DNA of 33,134 nucleotides from DASZHJ01 sp035280245 (GCA_035280245.1 DATEGF010000230.1:1-33134), one strand, 5' to 3'; numbered from the stretch's first letter, positions 16,378 to 24,117 are shown. Numbers and translations: made by a program. Notes: a model not told the origin generated them from the sequence alone.

Positions 16378-19300
16378 TCAATTCGCTGGCGTCATGCCGA
16401 GCTCCGCGTAGAGCTCTGCGGCCTTTCGCAGCTCTTGGGCGCCGGCGTCCGGCGTGCCCGCTTTGCTCGCCAACCGGCCGAGCTCCTGGTGGCAATGCGC
16501 GACCAGCGGGCGCATGCCAAGCTTCTCGGCGAGCTGCAGCGCCCGCTCCATGTGGCCGCGAGCACGGCTCACGCGTTGGGAACCGGCGCGCGCCTCGATC
16601 TCGCCCATCAGCAGGAGCGCATGCGCCTGGGGACCCGGCTCGCTCTGCCGGACAGCAAGGGCCTCCGCCCGCATCGCGCAATCGAGCGCGGCGGCCTGGT
16701 CGCCGAGCTCCATCTGCGCGCGGGCCAGGGCGGCAAGGCGCGCCGGCTGGTTCACCATCAGCTTCATTTCCGCGGCCGAGTCGATGGCGTCGCGCAGAAG
16801 CAGGATCGCGTCCTCCGCGCGCCCGCAGCTCGCATAAACCGCGCCCAGGAAGCCCGCCGCGATCGGTGTCATCAGGCGCTCCTCGGTCGACCGCGCGCGC
16901 TCCAGGCCGCGCTCGAGCAAGGGGATTGCCTGCTCATGCTCGCCCTTGCGGTAGTGGGCATAGCCGGCACTGACGTAGGCGATGATGGTCGAGAAGGGTC
17001 GGCGCTCCGTCTCCGAGATCCGAATGGCGTCGGCAGCCAACGCGATGGCCTCGGGAAACTCGCCGCGCTCTGCCAGCGCCCGGACCAGGTAGCCGAGCGC
17101 CATGCTGAGCAAGGGACCAAGCGGGCCCGAGAGCGCGGCGCTGCGGCACGAGTCGACGGTGGCGCGGAACACCTCGATCGCGCGCTGGAAATCGCAACGC
17201 GCCAGGTGCGTGAGGCCGACGTGGAATTGCGTGCGTACGCGCCGCTCCGCGTCGCCGTGGGTCTCCGCGATGCGCGCCGCCTCCCCGCCGGTTTGAAAGG
17301 CTGTCTCCTGGTCTCCCATCAGCCAGTGAACGTGGCTGAGATACATGAGAACCCGCGAGAGCCGGGCCTGGTCGCCGAGCTGCTCAGCGAGCTCGCGGGC
17401 GGCGCTCAGGTGCCCGGTGGCGGCGTCGAGGTCACCTAGCTGAATGGTCGGGTTACGCAGGTCGAATCGAATATCGATGGCGACCGCCTGATTGCGGGCG
17501 TCCGGCCCAAGGTGCTCGAGGGCATCGAGGGCCTGCTCGAAGAAGCTCACGGCCTCGTGGTTCGACGAGCGCCACGCTGCCTTGGCACCGGCGATGCGGC
17601 CGTAACGCACGACCTTGTCCCACACCTTGCCTTCGTGGGCGTGACGCACCAGCCTCTCCGCGAAGTCCTCGGCGCGCTCGCCGAAGTGAGTCTCGATCGC
17701 CCGGACCACCTTGGCGTGGATCGCCTGTCGCGGCTCGCGCAGCATGCTGCCATAGGCGACGTCGTGCGTGAGGGCGTGTCGGAAGCTGTACTCGACCTCG
17801 GGGAAATACTGCGTCTCGTAGATGAGTTCGGCGCGGATCAGCGTACCGATCGCCTCGCGCAGCTCGCGCTCGGGGAGGTTCTCCACCAGGCCGAGGATCG
17901 GCAGCGTCACGGTCTCGCCGATCACCGCGGCGGATTGCAGGACCCGCTTGTCCCTGGGCGGCAGACGATCGATGCGGGTCGAGATGACCGCCCGCACGGT
18001 CCCGGGTATGCGCAGCAGGTCGACCGTGCCCGCAACCTGATAGGCGCCGCGCTCGCCCACCAGCGTGCGGTCGTCCACCAGGGAGTAGATCTGCTCCTCG
18101 AGGAAGAATGGGTTGGCCTCGGTGCGATCGAGCACCATGCGCTTGAGGCGGTCGACCTCAGCGTCGGTGCCGATCAGCGATTGCAGCAGCTTCGCGGCGT
18201 CCTCCTCCCGGAGCGCGCCCAGGCGGATGTGCCGATAGTAGGATTTCCCGCTCCACTCGTCGCGATACTCGGGCCGGTAGGTCAGGATGCAGAGGATCGG
18301 GACCCGCGGCAGGCTCTCGATGATCTGGTCGAGGACGGCCTGCGTCTCGGTGTCGATCCAGTGCAAATCCTCGATCACGAGGATGAGCGGCTGCACCCGG
18401 CACAGCACCAAGAGGACGCTGCGGATCGCGTCGATCAGGCGCTGCCGTCGCACCGGCGGCTCGAGCGCACGCCAGGTCCGGTCGTCCGACTCCGCCCCGA
18501 GCAGATAGAGCAGAGCCGGATAAATACGCTCGCTGTCGGCGGCGAGTCCGGTCAAGCGGTCCCGGACCTTTGTGGCGGTCGACTCCGGTTCCTCGTTCGG
18601 ACTGATCGACAGCAGCTTCTGGAATACCCGGACGAAGGGCAGATAGCTGGTCAGGCTGTCGTAGGAGCGCGACGCTGCACGCAAGGCCGTCCAGCCGCGC
18701 ACCCGCGGGGATTCCAGGAATTCGGTAACAAGCCGCGACTTGCCGAAGCCCGCCTCGCCTGCGACGGCCACCACCTGGCCGCGCCCGAGCGCCGCCTCCG
18801 CAAGCGCCTCGCGCAGCATCGCGAGCTCGGTCTTGCGGTTGGTGAAGGGCGTCAATCCGAGGCGGCTCACGGGCCGGCCGACCAGGGGCGCGGCCGCGAT
18901 GCCCGTGAGCTCATAAACCTCGATCGGGCGACCGATCCCCTTGATCGGCTGCGCGCCCAGCGGCCTCGTCTCCACCGTGCCTTCCGCCAGCCGCAACGTG
19001 TCGCCGGTGATCCGGATCGTGCCGGGCTCCGTGGTCTGCTCCATGCGCGAGGCCAGGTGCACGACGTCGCCAACGGCGTCGTAGTCGACGGATATGTCGG
19101 TGCTGAACCGGCGCACCACGACCTCGCCGGAGTTGATCCCGATGCGGAGCCTGACCGCATCAGCAGGAGAGTCCTTGATCTCCTGTAGCTGCTCCTGGGC
19201 CAGGTTCCGGATCGCCACCGCGGCGCAGCATGCGCGCGCCGCGTGGTCCTCCTGCGCGCGCGGCGCGCCGAACAGCGCCATGATACCATCGCCGCGCATC

Positions 19301-19653
19301 TTGTTGACGGTGCCCCCGTAGCGGTGCACCGCGTCGCGCATGCGCTCCATGACCCTCGTTAGGATCGCGTCAGCGGCCTCGGGGTCGCGGTCGACGATGA
19401 GGGCCAGCGAGCCCGAGATGTCCGCGAAGAGCACGGACACCTCCTTGCGCTCGCCTTCGGGAGGAAGCGAGCCGACGTGAGCCGCGCCCGACGGAGCCGC
19501 GCCGCCGAGCCTGGTGCCGCACCGGGTGCAGAAATGCGCGGTCGGATGATTGATCTCGCCACAGCTGGCGCAAGCAATGGAGAGGCGGGCGCCGCAGCGC
19601 GCGCAGAAGCCTGCATGCTCTGGATTGGCGGTCGAGCAAGCTGGGCACTGCAT
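16378..19653 (-). CDS. Zinc-ribbon - class III cyclase - AAA ATPase - TPR signalling protein
   Basis: A 1091-aa cytosolic protein. ATG 19653 is chosen because the product then starts directly with the zinc ribbon. Residues 3-46 hold paired CxxC motifs of a double zinc ribbon (CPAC, CARC, CASC, CTRC). Residues 69-245 are a cyclase domain with metal-binding Asp78 (FADISG) and Asp122 (RGDGIMALFG); the usual transition-state Asn is His (VVHLASRM), common in this subfamily. Residues about 265-480 are an AAA_16/STAND ATPase with Walker A GEAGFGKSR (about 299-307) and Walker B LILVIEDLHWID. The rest, to the C-terminus, is TPR-like helical repeats. Such proteins are presumed sensors in which TPR/STAND ligand binding controls the cyclase; ligand and product are not shown here. 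Confidence 0.92.
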   Translation of the reverse strand: MQCPACSTANPEHAGFCARCGARLSIACASCGEINHPTAHFCTRCGTRLGGAAPSGAAHVGSLPPEGERKEVSVLFADISGSLALIVDRDPEAADAILTRVMERMRDAVHRYGGTVNKMRGDGIMALFGAPRAQEDHAARACCAAVAIRNLAQEQLQEIKDSPADAVRLRIGINSGEVVVRRFSTDISVDYDAVGDVVHLASRMEQTTEPGTIRITGDTLRLAEGTVETRPLGAQPIKGIGRPIEVYELTGIAAAPLVGRPVSRLGLTPFTNRKTELAMLREALAEAALGRGQVVAVAGEAGFGKSRLVTEFLESPRVRGWTALRAASRSYDSLTSYLPFVRVFQKLLSISPNEEPESTATKVRDRLTGLAADSERIYPALLYLLGAESDDRTWRALEPPVRRQRLIDAIRSVLLVLCRVQPLILVIEDLHWIDTETQAVLDQIIESLPRVPILCILTYRPEYRDEWSGKSYYRHIRLGALREEDAAKLLQSLIGTDAEVDRLKRMVLDRTEANPFFLEEQIYSLVDDRTLVGERGAYQVAGTVDLLRIPGTVRAVISTRIDRLPPRDKRVLQSAAVIGETVTLPILGLVENLPERELREAIGTLIRAELIYETQYFPEVEYSFRHALTHDVAYGSMLREPRQAIHAKVVRAIETHFGERAEDFAERLVRHAHEGKVWDKVVRYGRIAGAKAAWRSSNHEAVSFFEQALDALEHLGPDARNQAVAIDIRFDLRNPTIQLGDLDAATGHLSAARELAEQLGDQARLSRVLMYLSHVHWLMGDQETAFQTGGEAARIAETHGDAERRVRTQFHVGLTHLARCDFQRAIEVFRATVDSCRSAALSGPLGPLLSMALGYLVRALAERGEFPEAIALAADAIRISETERRPFSTIIAYVSAGYAHYRKGEHEQAIPLLERGLERARSTEERLMTPIAAGFLGAVYASCGRAEDAILLLRDAIDSAAEMKLMVNQPARLAALARAQMELGDQAAALDCAMRAEALAVRQSEPGPQAHALLLMGEIEARAGSQRVSRARGHMERALQLAEKLGMRPLVAHCHQELGRLASKAGTPDAGAQELRKAAELYAELGMTPAN

Positions 19654-19838
19654 GAGTCTCTTGGCCCCCGTCGCGTTGCCGTCCTGGGCACTTATTGCAT
19701 TGCATCCGGGCAAAGTGAAGAGACCTGCGCCTGTACCAGCTGCATATTTACCGGTATTGTCTCATTCGCTCGTTGCTTGTGCGCAACGGGGGATTCGCCA
19801 ATGACGGGTGCGCCTCAACTGAACAAACGGAGGGATCA

Positions 19839-20156
19839 ATGGCTGCGAAAAGCGGGCGGGGCCGATTCACGGTCAAGCATGCCTACCGAGACAAGAAGCG
19901 GTCGATTCGCATCATTTCGCTGGCGCCCGGCGCCAGCACGGGCCGACACCCCGAGACCAAGGATTACATCGTGATTCCGCTGACCGATGGGACCATCTGT
20001 CTCGAGATCTACCGCATGCTCCGTGGCAAGGAGCACAGAACCGAGGAAATCCGCAAACTCAAGAAGCATCAAGGTTATCAGCGCAAGGTCGGCAGGGGCT
20101 GTCACATCAACCTCACGAACTGCGGGAAGAATCAGATCCACATATTCAAGGATTGA
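19839..20156 (+). CDS. Small cupin-like protein with reduced metal site
   Basis: A 105-aa protein with a good GGAGGG four bases before ATG 19839. The stretch IISLAPGASTGRHPETKDYIVIPLTDGTICLE follows the cupin_2 pattern of BauB-like proteins, where PGAxTGxHxH is followed by DYVVVPLTDG. Here the usual H-x-H pair is reduced to one His (GRHPETKD), so classical metal binding may be lost. The C-terminal third is Lys/Arg-rich (EEIRKLKKHQGYQRKVGRG) and ends INLTNCGKNQIHIFKD. Codon use is less GC-rich than in neighbours. It is divergent from the cyclase-AAA-TPR gene. The fold is inferred; function is unknown. Confidence 0.65.
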   Translation: MAAKSGRGRFTVKHAYRDKKRSIRIISLAPGASTGRHPETKDYIVIPLTDGTICLEIYRMLRGKEHRTEEIRKLKKHQGYQRKVGRGCHINLTNCGKNQIHIFKD

Positions 20157-20251
20157 GACGCGCCTGATCGGGCCTGAGGGAAATCAGAGCCGCGATCGAT
20201 CCCGGCAAGACCGCTTCAGTCGACCTCTTGCCTTCGGGAGGATGAGCCGCC

Positions 20252-21232
20252 GTGCAATGCGTTTCGAGGCTGTGCTTTAGTGCGCTCCTGACGCTCGGCG
20301 TGGCGGCTCTCGCTCCGCTCGCCCGAGCCGACGTGGCGCCGCTCCACGTCACCATGTTCTCGGGCCCGCAGGATCTCGCGGTGTTCTCGGCGTTGGATGA
20401 GGGGCTCTATGCCAAGCGCGGGCTCGCGGTCGAGGTGAGCCTGACGCCGAGCTCCGACGCGCTCCGCGCCGGTATCGCCAACGGCAGCGTCGATATCGCG
20501 TCCTCGGGCGTCGACAACGCCGTCTTCATGGTCGACAGCGGCAAGGCCGACGTGGTCATCGTCGCCGGCGGCGACGATGGCATGACCGAGCTCATGGTGC
20601 GGCCGGAGATCCACGCCTACGAGGACCTCCGCGGCAAGACGCTGCTGGTCGACGCGCCCAACACGGCCTACGCGTTTCAGCTCTACCGGATGCTCGAGCT
20701 CAACGGCGTCAAGCGCGGCGACTACACCGTCGTCTCCAAGGGCGGCATGAAGGAGCGCTTGACGGCGCTTAGGGAGGACAGCGCCAGCGCCGGCACCATG
20801 CTGAACCTGCCGTGGAACATCGCCGCCGAGACGGCGGGTTTCCACAGCCTTGGCAACGCGGTCAAGGTGCTGGGTCCCTACCAGGGTACGGGCATCTGGG
20901 TGCGCCGCGACTGGGCCCAGGCCCATGCCGAGACGCTGGTCAAATATCTGCAGGCGACCATCGAAGGGCTGCGCTGGGCGAGGCTGCCCTCCAGCCGCGC
21001 CGCCGCTGCCTCGATCCTGGCGCGCCATCTCAAGATCGACGAGGACCTCGCCGCCGCCGCGATCGAGCAGGCCTTCGCGCCCGGTCAAGGCATCGCCGTC
21101 GACGCCCGCCTCGACCCCGAGGGCTTCAAGAACACGCTCAAGCTCCGCGCCGCGATCGCGGGCGGCGAGCCGCCGGCGCCCGACAAATACCTCGACCTCA
21201 CCTACTACGATCGCGCCCTGTCGGGGCTGTAG
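20252..21232 (+). CDS. NMT1/THI5-like ABC-type substrate-binding protein (orphan)
   Basis: A 326-aa protein starting at GTG 20252 behind GGGAGGATG; the ATG five bases on is in another frame. A Sec signal peptide ends near residue 26 (LARADV). The mature part is a type-2 periplasmic-binding fold of the NMT1/SsuA group: HVTMFSGPQDLAVFSALDEG, YAKRGLAVEV, IANGSVDIASSGVDNAVFM, YEDLRGKTLLVD, and a late GFKNTLKLRA helix. Relatives bind pyrimidines, sulfonates, nitrate or phthalate-like ligands. No permease or ATPase of the SsuBC type is adjacent, so it either serves a distant transporter or acts as a sensor. Ligand unknown. Confidence 0.85.
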   Translation: MQCVSRLCFSALLTLGVAALAPLARADVAPLHVTMFSGPQDLAVFSALDEGLYAKRGLAVEVSLTPSSDALRAGIANGSVDIASSGVDNAVFMVDSGKADVVIVAGGDDGMTELMVRPEIHAYEDLRGKTLLVDAPNTAYAFQLYRMLELNGVKRGDYTVVSKGGMKERLTALREDSASAGTMLNLPWNIAAETAGFHSLGNAVKVLGPYQGTGIWVRRDWAQAHAETLVKYLQATIEGLRWARLPSSRAAAASILARHLKIDEDLAAAAIEQAFAPGQGIAVDARLDPEGFKNTLKLRAAIAGGEPPAPDKYLDLTYYDRALSGL

Positions 21233-21249
21233 ATCGGTCAAGAGGCACG

Positions 21250-21517
21250 AAAAAGAAGAAAGGCCTTAGCGCAGAGGACGTGGAGGATTCGCAGGGGACG
21301 CGGAGGAAGTGAGTGTCCGCGGCGAAGCCGCAACAAGCTTTTTTGAACCACCAAGACACCAAGACACCAAGATTAAGAGATTTGCGGCTTCGCCGCGCAC
21401 GCATCGCGGCCGCGGCGTCTCGATACCTTGGCGTCTTGGTGTCTTGGTGGTTCAAGTTTATTTTTGCTTCCCTGCGTCCCCGGCGAAACCTCCGCGCCCT
21501 CTGCGCTAAGGCCTTTT
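21250..21517. repeat. Nested long inverted repeats
   Basis: Between two convergent genes the DNA holds three sets of arms. Outer arms, 21250-21308 and 21468-21517, share CTCTGCGCTAAGGCCTTT and GCGTCCCC/GGGGACGC blocks. Inner 29-base arms, 21343-21371 and 21427-21455 (CCACCAAGACACCAAGACAC type), match at 28 of 29 positions. A perfect 15-base pair, 21319-21333 and 21382-21396 (GCGGCGAAGCCGC), crosses the inner pair. The CTTGGTGTCTTGGTGGTT and CTCTGCGTCC-type words recur in intergenic repeats of many bacteria, from memory. It may act as a bidirectional terminator and be a mobile repeat; no transposase is present. Confidence 0.85.
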
Positions 21518-21531
21518 TGTTTTTTTACGCC

Positions 21532-21954
21532 TCAGCCTTTCTTCCTCCGCTTCGGTCTCGTCGGGTAGTGCATGCCTTCGAGCTTGAGGCCGTCGGGGTC
21601 GAGGAAGAAGACGGCGTAGTAGCCGCCCGCGTAATACTCGGCCGCGGGATCGACGATGGTGATCTTCTTCTTCTTGAGGAACGCCTCGAGGTCGAACACG
21701 TCCTGGCGCTTGCCCAGCTCGAAAGCGTAGTGGTGGAAGCCGATGTTGCCGATGCGGTGCTTGTGGCGCTTGCCCTCGCGGTCGGCCTCGCCGATCCAGA
21801 ACAGCGTTTTGCCGTTGCTCCAGCCCGCGGCGTCCGCGTAATCGTACTTGAGCTTGAAGCCGAGGAAGCTCAGCACGTCGTCGTAGAAGCGCTTCGACTT
21901 CGCGAAGTCGGAAACGCGGATCACCAGATGATCGATGCCGACGACGCGCGCCAT
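21532..21954 (-). CDS. VOC (glyoxalase/dioxygenase fold) family protein
   Basis: A 140-aa cytosolic protein. It has two beta-alpha-beta-beta-beta modules: GIDHLVIRVSDFAKSKRFYDD with the first metal His, and IGNIGFHHYAFELGKRQDVF with the second, ending FFLDPDGLKLEGMHYP with the Glu ligand. Metal ligands are therefore kept (H, H, E). Family members include glyoxalase I, extradiol dioxygenases and fosfomycin-resistance proteins; which reaction applies cannot be read. The C-terminus is basic (RPKRRKKG). It lies 19 bases after another VOC gene, so the two are probably co-transcribed. Confidence 0.85.
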   Translation of the reverse strand: MARVVGIDHLVIRVSDFAKSKRFYDDVLSFLGFKLKYDYADAAGWSNGKTLFWIGEADREGKRHKHRIGNIGFHHYAFELGKRQDVFDLEAFLKKKKITIVDPAAEYYAGGYYAVFFLDPDGLKLEGMHYPTRPKRRKKG

Positions 21955-21973
21955 GGACGCCTCGCCGGCGCGG

Positions 21974-22444
21974 TTATTTCGCGGGCTCGGGCACCTTGGT
22001 CTTGCGCTCGGTCACGGCGACCTCGGCCACATCCGCGGGTGCGGCACCGACCCAAGGATGGTCGGCGAGGTCGAACACCGTGCCGTCGGGACCCCGGAAC
22101 TTGGTCTCGTAGTAGGAGTTCGCGGTGTGCGGGTCGGCCTTCATGAAGCAGGGCGCGCCCATCTCCGCGAGCTTCTTCTCGTAGGCCTCGATGTCGTCCA
22201 CCAGGATGCCGAAGTGGTGGACGCCGACGTAGTCGAGCCCCTTGCCGAGCTGGTCGACGTTCTGGAATTTCAGGATCGCGAGATTGATCGTGCCGTCGCT
22301 CAGATAGAAGCCCCACGCGATCGCCTTGGGATTGTCGGGGCTGCCGGTGCGGCCGACCTCCTTGAAGCCGAAGGCCTCCTTGTAGAAAGCCGCGGTCTTC
22401 ACGGGGTCGTTGGTGGCGAGCGCGATGTGCCTGATCTTCGGCAT
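21974..22444 (-). CDS. VOC family protein
   Basis: A 156-aa protein. ATG 22444 is chosen because GGAGGAAG lies just before it. VOC modules are PKIRHIALATNDPVKTAAFYKEAFG and DYVGVHHFGILVDDIEAYEK, ending KFRGPDGTVFDLADHP. The first His (RHIAL) and a His in VHHFGI are kept; the last ligand position is Asp (FDLAD) rather than the usual Glu, so metal use may differ from its neighbour. It precedes the other VOC gene on the same strand. The pair may act on one substrate or its degradation product, but this is inferred. Confidence 0.85.
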   Translation of the reverse strand: MPKIRHIALATNDPVKTAAFYKEAFGFKEVGRTGSPDNPKAIAWGFYLSDGTINLAILKFQNVDQLGKGLDYVGVHHFGILVDDIEAYEKKLAEMGAPCFMKADPHTANSYYETKFRGPDGTVFDLADHPWVGAAPADVAEVAVTERKTKVPEPAK

Positions 22445-22535
22445 GGGCTTCCTCCGGGGGTCGGATCCGTGTCGCGGTCGCGACTGGTCTAGCACGCGGG
22501 CCCGGCGAGCGGCAAACCGCCGCCCGTGCCTCTCC

Positions 22536-22853
22536 TCAAGCCGGCGGCATGGTGAGTTGCAGCAACACCGTGTCCTTTGCCACCTGCAGCGATTTGACCG
22601 CGCGGCGGGCGATCGGGATGCCGCGCTCCTTGCAGTGGAGGAGCACCGCCGCGGCGATCTCGCTCTCCTTGAAGGTCATCGCGGGGGTGCCGCGGGTCGG
22701 TTGAAAGGTGGCGGAGAGCTCGCCGTCGTTCGAGAAAGTTAGCTCGCTCACGGCCGAGGGATTCGTCGACCGGCCGGTCTTCACGCAGTAACGGGCGATC
22801 GCCTCTTTGATCTCGGCGTTGGTGAAGGTGATGGTGCGGATCTCCGTCGGCAT
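22536..22853 (-). CDS. Protein of unknown function with an internal duplication
   Basis: A 105-aa cytosolic protein with AGGAG eight bases before ATG 22853. Two halves repeat the pattern T-F-x3-E-I-x2-A-[IV]-x2-[YH]-C: residues about 9-24 (TFTNAEIKEAIARYC) and about 60-75 (TFKESEIAAAVLLHC). The second is followed by KERGIPIARRAVKSLQVAKD, where a paired beta-strand region might lie. The conserved cysteines could be redox- or metal-active, but no further motif supports this. It lies about 90 bases upstream of the VOC gene and about 80 bases downstream of the terminator at 22933-22968. I do not recognise a family. Confidence 0.75.
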   Translation of the reverse strand: MPTEIRTITFTNAEIKEAIARYCVKTGRSTNPSAVSELTFSNDGELSATFQPTRGTPAMTFKESEIAAAVLLHCKERGIPIARRAVKSLQVAKDTVLLQLTMPPA

Positions 22854-22932
22854 GCCGAGACTCCTGGCTGACGCCTCCTGGCGAAACCTGTGGTACCGAG
22901 AAACCCCGCGCCATCTAGAGCGAAGTCCCTGG

Positions 22933-22968
22933 CAAAAACAAGAAGGGCTGCCCGTCGAGCAGCCCTTC
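22933..22968 (-). terminator. Intrinsic terminator downstream of the 25-codon ORF
   Basis: On the minus strand a perfect 10-bp stem, GAAGGGCTGC with GCAGCCCTTC (22942-22951 and 22959-22968), is followed by TTGTTTTT. A second weaker hairpin (ACGTTCCGG 22981-22989 with CCGG...AACGT 22997-23008) lies between it and the small ORF. Confidence 0.85.
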
Positions 22969-23012
22969 CATTGTCAGACCACGTTCCGGCTTCTGACCGG
23001 AAAAACGTCAGG

Positions 23013-23090
23013 TCAGGCGGCGTGGACCTCGACAGCGGCGAGGATCCAGGTCCGAGTCCCTGACGACCGCGGCGTGAGACAATGAGACAC
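23013..23090 (-). CDS. 25-codon ORF with an extreme Shine-Dalgarno sequence
   Basis: GTG 23090-23088 to TGA 23015-23013 encodes 25 residues, starting VSHCLTPRSS and ending ILAAVEVHAA. Directly upstream, with no gap beyond the rRNA-complementary stretch, lies AGAAAGGAGGTGATCC (23107-23092), complementary to the whole 3' tail of alphaproteobacterial 16S rRNA. A strong terminator follows about 45 bases after the stop. It is too short for usual gene calling. It could be a small protein, or a leader peptide for the gene at 22853. The frame starting at GTG 23098 inside the Shine-Dalgarno sequence is less credible. Whether it is translated cannot be shown from sequence. Confidence 0.5.
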   Translation of the reverse strand: MSHCLTPRSSGTRTWILAAVEVHAA

Positions 23091-23107
23091 TGGATCACCT
23101 CCTTTCT
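23091..23107 (-). promoter_or_regulatory. Ribosome-binding site complementary to the full 16S tail
   Basis: The minus strand reads AGAAAGGAGGTGATCCA, pairing over about 17 bases with the 16S rRNA 3' end; ordinary genes here pair over 4-7. On the plus strand the same bases are identical to the end of 16S rRNA, and with flanking AAGG the identity extends a few bases into a typical spacer start. No other rRNA sequence is present. Confidence 0.7.
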
Positions 23108-23164
23108 AAGGTTGCGGAACGGATTCTTTATACAGGGCAGGCGCGCCTCTTGGAAGCGGCCATG

Positions 23165-23235
23165 CCCCTACCCCTCACCCTCCCATCGCCCTTCGCAAAG
23201 GGGCCCAGCAGCGCTGGGAAGGTGAGGGGTAGGGG
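23165..23235. repeat. 71-bp imperfect palindrome
   Basis: Arms at 23165-23185 and 23215-23235 (CCCCTACCCCTCACCCTCCC and its complement) match at 20 of 21 positions, with a 29-base centre that includes a short GCCC/GGGC pairing. Pyrimidine-rich CCCTCACCC palindromes are dispersed intergenic repeats in many proteobacteria. It lies between the small ORF unit and the fluoride channel gene. Confidence 0.8.
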
Positions 23236-23310
23236 TCGCACGGCGTCCGCATTGACCGCCGCGTCGCCCTCCTCAAGGATGGCGCGTCATTCGCTCCGCT
23301 TGAGGCAAGC

Positions 23311-23709
23311 TTGCTCATCTATCTCTGGATCGCCATCGGCAGTGCCTTGGGCGGCATGGGACGGTTCTGGCTCTCCGGTTTCGTCGCCGACCGGATCGGC
23401 GAGACGTTTCCCTGGGGCACCATCATCGTCAATATCACGGGGTCCTTCGTGATCGGGTTCTTCGGGACCCTCACCGGGCCCGACGGGCGCTTCCTGGTGG
23501 GGACCACGGCCCGCCAATTCGTGATGATCGGCATTTGCGGCGGATACACCACCTTCTCCTCGTTCAGCATCCAGACCCTGACCCTCGCCCAGGACGGCGA
23601 ATGGCTCTGGGCGGGCGGCAATGTCGTGATTTCGGTGGTGCTCTGCCTGCTTGCGGTGTGGCTCGGCCACGTCGCGGCACTCCTCATCAACGGCCTGAAG
23701 GGAGCCTGA
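23311..23709 (+). CDS. crcB: Fluoride ion channel CrcB/FluC
   Basis: A 132-aa inner-membrane protein with four hydrophobic helices. It begins at TTG 23311 with GAGG five bases upstream; the product then starts LIYLWIAIGSALGGMGRFWLSG, as expected. Family motifs are WGTIIVNITGSFVIGFFGTL (the conserved Asn of the pore) and GICGGYTTFSSFSIQTL (the Phe box and Na-binding turn). It would dimerise antiparallel and export fluoride passively. A fluoride riboswitch was looked for upstream and not recognised. It is followed after three bases by a DUF190 gene, a frequent partner of crcB. Confidence 0.93.
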   Translation: MLIYLWIAIGSALGGMGRFWLSGFVADRIGETFPWGTIIVNITGSFVIGFFGTLTGPDGRFLVGTTARQFVMIGICGGYTTFSSFSIQTLTLAQDGEWLWAGGNVVISVVLCLLAVWLGHVAALLINGLKGA

Positions 23710-23712
23710 TCC

Positions 23713-24054
23713 ATGCAGCTGCCTCAGAACGCCATGCTCTTGCGGGTCTTCGTTGGCCAGGACGAGCGGTACCAGGGCCAGCCGGTCTACGAGGCGATCG
23801 TCATGAAGGCGCGCGAGCATCATCTCGCCGGCGCCACCGTGCTGCGCGGGCCCCTGGGCTTCGGACATTCGAGCCGCATTCACACGACCAAGGTGCTGCG
23901 GCTCTCCCAGGACCTGCCGATGGTGGTGGAGATCGTCGACACCGAGGAGAAGATCAACGCGTTCCTGCCGGTGCTCGACACCATGATCGGTAGCGGCTTG
24001 GTAACGCTGGAGAAAGTCCAGGTCTTGCGCTACGGGCCGCCACCCAAGGCCTGA
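23713..24054 (+). CDS. DUF190 (PII-like) protein
   Basis: A 113-aa cytosolic protein starting three bases after crcB. It has the DUF190 pattern: LLRVFVGQDERYQGQPVYEA, IVMKAREHHLAGATVLRGP, LGFGHSSRIHT and VVEIVDTEEKINAFLPVLD. The fold is ferredoxin-like and related to the PII signal proteins. Genes of this family commonly sit beside crcB, and a role in fluoride response or channel regulation is proposed but not established. It shares an operon with crcB; ftsH begins 63 bases further on. Confidence 0.9.
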   Translation: MQLPQNAMLLRVFVGQDERYQGQPVYEAIVMKAREHHLAGATVLRGPLGFGHSSRIHTTKVLRLSQDLPMVVEIVDTEEKINAFLPVLDTMIGSGLVTLEKVQVLRYGPPPKA

Positions 24055-24117
24055 CCTCGCGGTTGCGCCGGCCGCGGCGCGTGACTATGTCCTGAGGAGC
24101 GCCCCGGGAGGCGATTC

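Noticed and set aside
17512..19188. 558-aa plus-strand ORF
   Set aside because: Antisense to the cyclase-AAA-TPR protein whose domains are clear; composition typical of GC-driven antisense frames.
21319..21396. CRISPR-like repeats
   Set aside because: The repeats are inverted, not direct, and no regular spacers exist. No CRISPR array was seen in the window.
23040..23066. tRNA T-arm-like GGTCCGAGTCCC
   Set aside because: No acceptor stem, anticodon arm or CCA context surrounds it.
22781..23098. 105-aa minus-strand ORF starting at GTG 23098
   Set aside because: Its start lies inside the ribosome-binding site, it runs through the terminator and into the next gene, and its Arg/Ser-rich composition is that of a shadow frame.
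23091..23111. 16S rRNA gene
   Set aside because: Only about 21 bases match the rRNA end; no upstream 16S sequence is present.
23241..23310. Fluoride riboswitch upstream of crcB
   Set aside because: GGATGGCG occurs, but the conserved CCGCC and CTGATG core with its pseudoknot is not found.
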